Notes under the pieces: generated by a model
The model's input: the letters and a program-made list of their open reading frames with translations, nothing else
The model's database searches: none
What the model was told of the DNA's origin: nothing
Made by a program: the position numbers and the translations under genes
Shown: in pieces, positions 60,210 to 64,000 of the stretch
Position numbering within the stretch: the stretch's first letter is position 1
Layout of the letters: each line of letters opens with the position of its first letter
DNA from: Flagellimonas lutimaris
GTDB taxonomy: Bacteria > Bacteroidota > Bacteroidia > Flavobacteriales > Flavobacteriaceae
DNA: 64,000 nucleotides
Reading direction: 5' to 3'
Assembly (NCBI RefSeq): GCF_003581615.1
Contig: NZ_QXFH01000076.1
Coordinates: 1-64,000, forward strand

Positions 60210-61534
60210 TCTTCTATCCAAAATTCTGGTTCTTTCTTCTGTCCTAGAAGACAATCTCCGCAAATCCGGGGCACTACAATATATGGACCTGGACAAGTGG
60301 CTGTTGGAACAGCACCCTCACTGTAATATGCATAAAAGCTTATAACACCTTGATCCACACTCTCAATTATTGAAATAGGACATGGATTAGGTCCTGTTGG
60401 TCCTGAAAAACAATACGATATATGAGATTCTGGTGGGCTTGACAAATTACAATTAAAAGGAAAAGGGGGCAATTCCTCATCCGGGAAAAAATCCTCGTAA
60501 TTAAAAAAGAGCCTTTGGTCCGACACCCCTACGGCTTCCACATAACCCAAAACATTTTCTGCAGTTCCATCTTTTCTATGCACATTGGCGTACAATGCCC
60601 CTGGCTGAATCTGAGAAAAAATATTATCGGACTGGGAAAAACTATTTAGGGTTTCGTAAAAAGAATAGGCATCGGCCGATTGTACTTGTTGCTGCACCAA
60701 TATGCTATACCGATGGGAAATGATAAAGTTATCTTTTCCAATAAACCGCACCATTTGTCTGGACGCATTGGAATTTGCTCCGCCCAAAGCGCTTCCCTGT
60801 ACTATTTGATCGGACACAACAGTATTAAAGCACACGCTTTCTTCTGTTTTTGGGACAACCTCCAAATTGTATGTAGGGTCTGGCAGGGCACACGGATCAT
60901 AATCAGTTAAAACGAACTCAAATGCACTAGTAAAAGGAGGTATTATTTTATAAGTTTCTTCATAAACATACTTGAAAAATTGATTTTCTCCTTCCATAGG
61001 CTGACTATCCACATAAATGGCTACCCCTTCCTCGCCGTTATCATTAATAGCGTTTTCAGCATAGATGTTCGTGAGTTGGGAATTTCCTTGAACAGTTAAT
61101 GGGTCCGATATATATTCCACACCATTTCTTGTCATTATATCCAAGGTATATGCAACACCCATTTCCAAAGCAAACGGTTGATTGGAAAGATAAACGCCTT
61201 CGTTACCTTCCGTAAATTGGTACTCGGCACCGTCGTCTCCAAACACACGTACAGTTGCGCCTTCTTCCATATCCACAGAATCCAAAGGACGGCTTCCCAA
61301 AGGAATGAAAGGATTATAAACAGTATCGGTCTCCAGATCTAAGCGGAGACTGCTCCGACTTAAATATACCTTCTGGGTTATCATTTCATCTGTAAGTACG
61401 GCCTCCACAACCAAGGCTGTGGATTGCTCCCCTTGGTCAAGTGTTTCGATTTCGAACTCATCCAAACATGCTACAAAGGACGTAAGCAACAAGAGGCTTA
61501 AAGCAATTCTATATAAATAGCTTTTAAAATCCAT
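60206..61534 (-). CDS. DUF4249 lipoprotein (first copy)
   Basis: This 442-aa paralogue of the next gene starts at ATG 61534, sharing the A of the TonB receptor's TGA (TGATG). Lipid Cys is in LLLTSFVAC. It has the same blocks: VEAVLTDEMITQKVYLSRSS, RVFGDDGAEYQFTEGNEGVY, FIISHRYSILVQQQVQSADAYSFYETLNSFSQSDNIFSQIQPGALYANVH and a C-terminal CPGPYIVVPRICGDC with paired cysteines. The extra Cys pair (SYCFSGPTGPNPCP) is copy-specific. The tandem copies probably arose by duplication. Confidence 0.9.
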   Translation of the reverse strand: MDFKSYLYRIALSLLLLTSFVACLDEFEIETLDQGEQSTALVVEAVLTDEMITQKVYLSRSSLRLDLETDTVYNPFIPLGSRPLDSVDMEEGATVRVFGDDGAEYQFTEGNEGVYLSNQPFALEMGVAYTLDIMTRNGVEYISDPLTVQGNSQLTNIYAENAINDNGEEGVAIYVDSQPMEGENQFFKYVYEETYKIIPPFTSAFEFVLTDYDPCALPDPTYNLEVVPKTEESVCFNTVVSDQIVQGSALGGANSNASRQMVRFIGKDNFIISHRYSILVQQQVQSADAYSFYETLNSFSQSDNIFSQIQPGALYANVHRKDGTAENVLGYVEAVGVSDQRLFFNYEDFFPDEELPPFPFNCNLSSPPESHISYCFSGPTGPNPCPISIIESVDQGVISFYAYYSEGAVPTATCPGPYIVVPRICGDCLLGQKKEPEFWIEE

Positions 61535-64000
61535 CAAAACTTAAAATTATACGTTATGGACGGAATAGGCACCCCGAAAATGGAACTCTGTAATGCTTTT
61601 ACTTCTCCATCTTCTGTAACGAAAAAGACAGAGTATGGGTTGTTCCTACCTAACACATTGTATACTTGGATGGTAATAAAACTATGTGCCAGTTTGTTCT
61701 TTTTATGGTTTCCTTCAATATTGATTCCCAGGTCTAATCTGTAATAATCGGGTATCCTAAATTTATTCCTATCACTAAAGGTCACATAATCTGCATTGTT
61801 GAACCTAAAGGTTCCCACAGGGTAAGTAATCGGACGCCCCGTTTGGTACACAAAATTGGCAGAAACGCTATAACGTCTTGTAAACTTATAATTGGCAATT
61901 ACACTCAAATCATGCGGCTTATCAAAATTGGATGGAAAAAACTCGCCGTTGTTTATTCTTTCCTCACTGGTTTCCCCATCAAACCTATATTTTGAGCGGG
62001 AATAGGTGTAACTGAGCCATCCATTTAGATCGCCCCTGTTTTTCTTAAGAAGAAACTCAACTCCGTATGCCTTTCCTTCCCCCTGAAGCACTTCGGTCTC
62101 CACATTTTCATTGAGCAGCAAGTCGGCCCCGGTCTTAAAATCGAGTACATCATCCATTCGTTTATAGTACCCTTCCAAGCTCAATTCGTACATATTTTCC
62201 TTGAAATTTTTAAAAAATCCCAGGGTAGCCTGATATCCTTTTTGAGGCTTAATATTCAAATCTGAAAGTTTCCAGGTATCAATCGGTGATACCGTGGTAT
62301 TATTAGATAGTGTATGAATAAATTGATAGGAATTATTAAAACTTGCCTTCACTGAGAAATCAGGGGTAAACAGATATCTAGCAGAAACTCTTGCTTCTGG
62401 CCCACCATAGGTTTTGATGAATTCACCACTATCATAACTTACGGTATCCTGCACGGTAGATTCGCTTCTTGGAGCACCTTCTTGATACGTGTTTTGGGTG
62501 GCCTCCCCCATCGCTGCATAAAATGCATATCGTGCTCCTACATTAAAAAGTAGCTTATCCGACACTTTGAATTCATCTCCAATAAAAAGGGCTCCTTCCA
62601 AAGCTTGCTCCCGGTCAATGGAAATGGGTTCTACATTAGAGTTTGACCCCTTAGGCTCCACACTGCCCGGTTCCACAGCATAATATTTTGCCGACAGTCC
62701 GTAATCTAAAGTATGTACCTCATTTAACCGGGTATTTAGCTTATATCGTAACTCCGATTCGTTTATGGTGTAATCCAGTTCAAAATTACTGTTGCCCTCA
62801 TCCTCATAATCAATACCAAAATTATAATTACTGTTGCTCGCCGTTAGCACTCCAGTGCTTTTCTCGCTGAGCTTGTGCGCCCATCTTACCGAACCCAAAC
62901 GATTGCTGTAATTGTATAGTGAATCGGAAGTGATACTAAAATTGTCCTTACTATAATAGGCTGTACCGCGGATTTCACTGTTTTCGCTAAACTTATGATG
63001 GTATTTTACGATGCCATCAAAAAAGGAAGCCTCGCTATTGTTCAAGGATTCTTCATCCAGTGCTTTTAAAATCCAATCGGCATAAGCACCGCGCGCACCA
63101 ACAATTAATGATGAAGTATCTTCTTTTATTGGGATTTCCAACGCAAGATTACCGGTAACGGGACCTATGGAACCCTCTCCCGAAATTTTTTCTGTATCCC
63201 CATTTTTGGTCTCAATATCGAGTACCGAAGATAGTCTTCCTCCAAATTCAACCGGTGGCGCACCTTTGTATATGTTCACCTTCTCGGTAGTAAATGGGTT
63301 CAACGCCTGAAATATCCCAAAGAAATGCGTTGGGTTGTAAATGACTGCGTCGTCCAGTAACACCAGGTTTTGGTCGGTTTTTCCACCCCTTACATTTAAT
63401 CCTGTGGCTCCTTCTCCTGCAGACGAAATCCCTGGCAAGGCCTTGGCCACTTCCAAAATATTTCGCTCTCCGAGTACCAACGGTATATCTTTGGATTCTT
63501 CGGAAGTGATTTCCTCACTGCCCGAAACTGCTTCCTCAACATTGCTTACTGCGTCCGCTTCGACAACAACTTCTTGCAACTGCTCTAGACTTTCCTGTAA
63601 TTGTAGATTCAAGCTTCCATCGTTATACATGATTACTTCCCTCTCAGAATCTCGAATTCCCATGGCACTGGTCGAAATAACATTGTAGCCAACCGGTAGC
63701 TCCATCTCATATTCACCTTGCTCGTTTGTGACCGTTACACGACCACTGCCCTTCGCCCTAATGGCCAAATCAGGTATTGGCTCACCTGATACAGCATTGA
63801 CTATTCGTCCGTCCAATGTATAGGTAGGTCTCAAATTTTGCTGATCAGCCTTTCCTATCCTAATTAAAGGAAGCCTTTGTGCCGTTTGTGACACTTCTTG
63901 ATTATAAAATATGGGAGGGGGTAAATTACCACGGTTTTCCACAACAGCAGTATTCCCTGTGGAATCCTCTATTTGATAAAAACTAGGGGGAAGTTCGTCG
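61534..64000 (-). CDS. TonB-dependent receptor with N-terminal carboxypeptidase-like domain (5' part outside window)
   Basis: The frame is open to the right edge (at least 821 residues), so the true start lies outside; the GTG at 63942 is internal. From the visible N-terminus there is a CarboxypepD-like domain (TYTLDGRIVNAVSGEPIPDLAIRAKGSGRVTVTNEQGEYEMEL), a plug (LVLGERNILEVAKALPGISSAGEGATGLNVRGGKTDQNLVLLDDAVIYNPTHFFG) and a 22-strand-type barrel ending in a C-terminal Phe (SITYNFKF). It imports an unidentified ligand across the outer membrane. It is the first known gene of an operon with two DUF4249 genes and the 590-aa protein. Confidence 0.92.
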   Translation of the reverse strand, partial: DELPPSFYQIEDSTGNTAVVENRGNLPPPIFYNQEVSQTAQRLPLIRIGKADQQNLRPTYTLDGRIVNAVSGEPIPDLAIRAKGSGRVTVTNEQGEYEMELPVGYNVISTSAMGIRDSEREVIMYNDGSLNLQLQESLEQLQEVVVEADAVSNVEEAVSGSEEITSEESKDIPLVLGERNILEVAKALPGISSAGEGATGLNVRGGKTDQNLVLLDDAVIYNPTHFFGIFQALNPFTTEKVNIYKGAPPVEFGGRLSSVLDIETKNGDTEKISGEGSIGPVTGNLALEIPIKEDTSSLIVGARGAYADWILKALDEESLNNSEASFFDGIVKYHHKFSENSEIRGTAYYSKDNFSITSDSLYNYSNRLGSVRWAHKLSEKSTGVLTASNSNYNFGIDYEDEGNSNFELDYTINESELRYKLNTRLNEVHTLDYGLSAKYYAVEPGSVEPKGSNSNVEPISIDREQALEGALFIGDEFKVSDKLLFNVGARYAFYAAMGEATQNTYQEGAPRSESTVQDTVSYDSGEFIKTYGGPEARVSARYLFTPDFSVKASFNNSYQFIHTLSNNTTVSPIDTWKLSDLNIKPQKGYQATLGFFKNFKENMYELSLEGYYKRMDDVLDFKTGADLLLNENVETEVLQGEGKAYGVEFLLKKNRGDLNGWLSYTYSRSKYRFDGETSEERINNGEFFPSNFDKPHDLSVIANYKFTRRYSVSANFVYQTGRPITYPVGTFRFNNADYVTFSDRNKFRIPDYYRLDLGINIEGNHKKNKLAHSFITIQVYNVLGRNNPYSVFFVTEDGEVKALQSSIFGVPIPSITYNFKF

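Noticed and set aside
60210..60296. 29-residue N-terminal extension of the second DUF4249 protein
   Set aside because: It would precede and spoil the lipoprotein signal; the ATG at 60209 overlaps the upstream stop as in a coupled operon.
1..64000. CRISPR array, prophage or rRNA operon
   Set aside because: No regular direct repeats with spacers, phage structural genes or rRNA sequence were seen on either strand.

Overview
The window looks like a chromosomal segment of a marine-type Flavobacteriaceae bacterium (Bacteroidota). This is inferred from family content: tandem DUF4249 lipoproteins next to a TonB-dependent receptor, a glutamine synthetase III beside a type-II-like glutamine synthetase, a fused IcmF-type mutase, an M56/BlaI pair with a plug-like C-terminus, and several promoters matching the Bacteroidota TTG-N18-20-TAnnTTTG consensus. 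Genus cannot be fixed from the sequence alone. There is no rRNA, CRISPR array, prophage, insertion sequence or integrase. One tRNA gene (tRNA-Arg, anticodon ACG) is present.

Layout. 1-4.0 kb is an AT-rich accessory strip of short unrelated genes (a two-part hypothetical, DUF3995, GNAT, metallophosphoesterase, small membrane protein). They are separated by long imperfect palindromes with CAAC/GTTG or CTAACAATG/CATTGTTAG ends, which resembles a cassette array. 4-8.3 kb holds a secreted hypothetical, a VIT-type transporter, a Vat-like acetyltransferase, a broken DUF6624 gene, a small membrane protein and a PepSY protein. 8.3-10.6 kb is M28 peptidase plus PPK2. 11.5-16.7 kb is a minus-strand five-gene unit: NatA-like ATPase, NatB-like permease, MscS, a DUF6268 barrel, and a sigma-54 type response regulator lacking a DNA-binding domain. 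16.9-22.5 kb is housekeeping: grpE-dnaJ, TIGR01777, DUF4920-MnmD, ilvE, a MazG-like hydrolase.

22.6-26.6 kb carries two tiny membrane proteins with crcB, then a P-II/Amt/porin unit for ammonium. 26.6-38.6 kb contains DUF1684, an alpha/beta-hydrolase-like protein without its serine, an Lrp regulator, icmF, purU, an orphan GH65 phosphorylase, DUF4197 and DUF1579-like proteins. 38.6-45.2 kb is a long minus-strand run. It has pyrF and prfA at one end and purM at the other, with a Rieske/thioredoxin/ApbE/DUF4266/DUF3570 cluster between them that looks like an extracytoplasmic redox or flavinylation system. It is the best candidate for an undescribed system here. 45.3-48.7 kb has two divergent glutamine synthetases. 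With glnK-amt, they give the window a nitrogen-assimilation theme.

48.8-53.4 kb has a CaCA exchanger divergent from a BlaI/M56 signalling pair whose promoter contains operator dyads repeated every 20 bp, then apt, a 47-aa conserved small protein and tRNA-Arg. 53.4-56.5 kb is an accessory run (MarR, serine hydrolase, DUF6624, SnoaL-like, degenerate GIY-YIG). 56.6-64 kb, on the minus strand, has a DsrE-like protein and a surface-uptake operon: TonB receptor (cut by the window edge), two DUF4249 lipoproteins and a large periplasmic protein.
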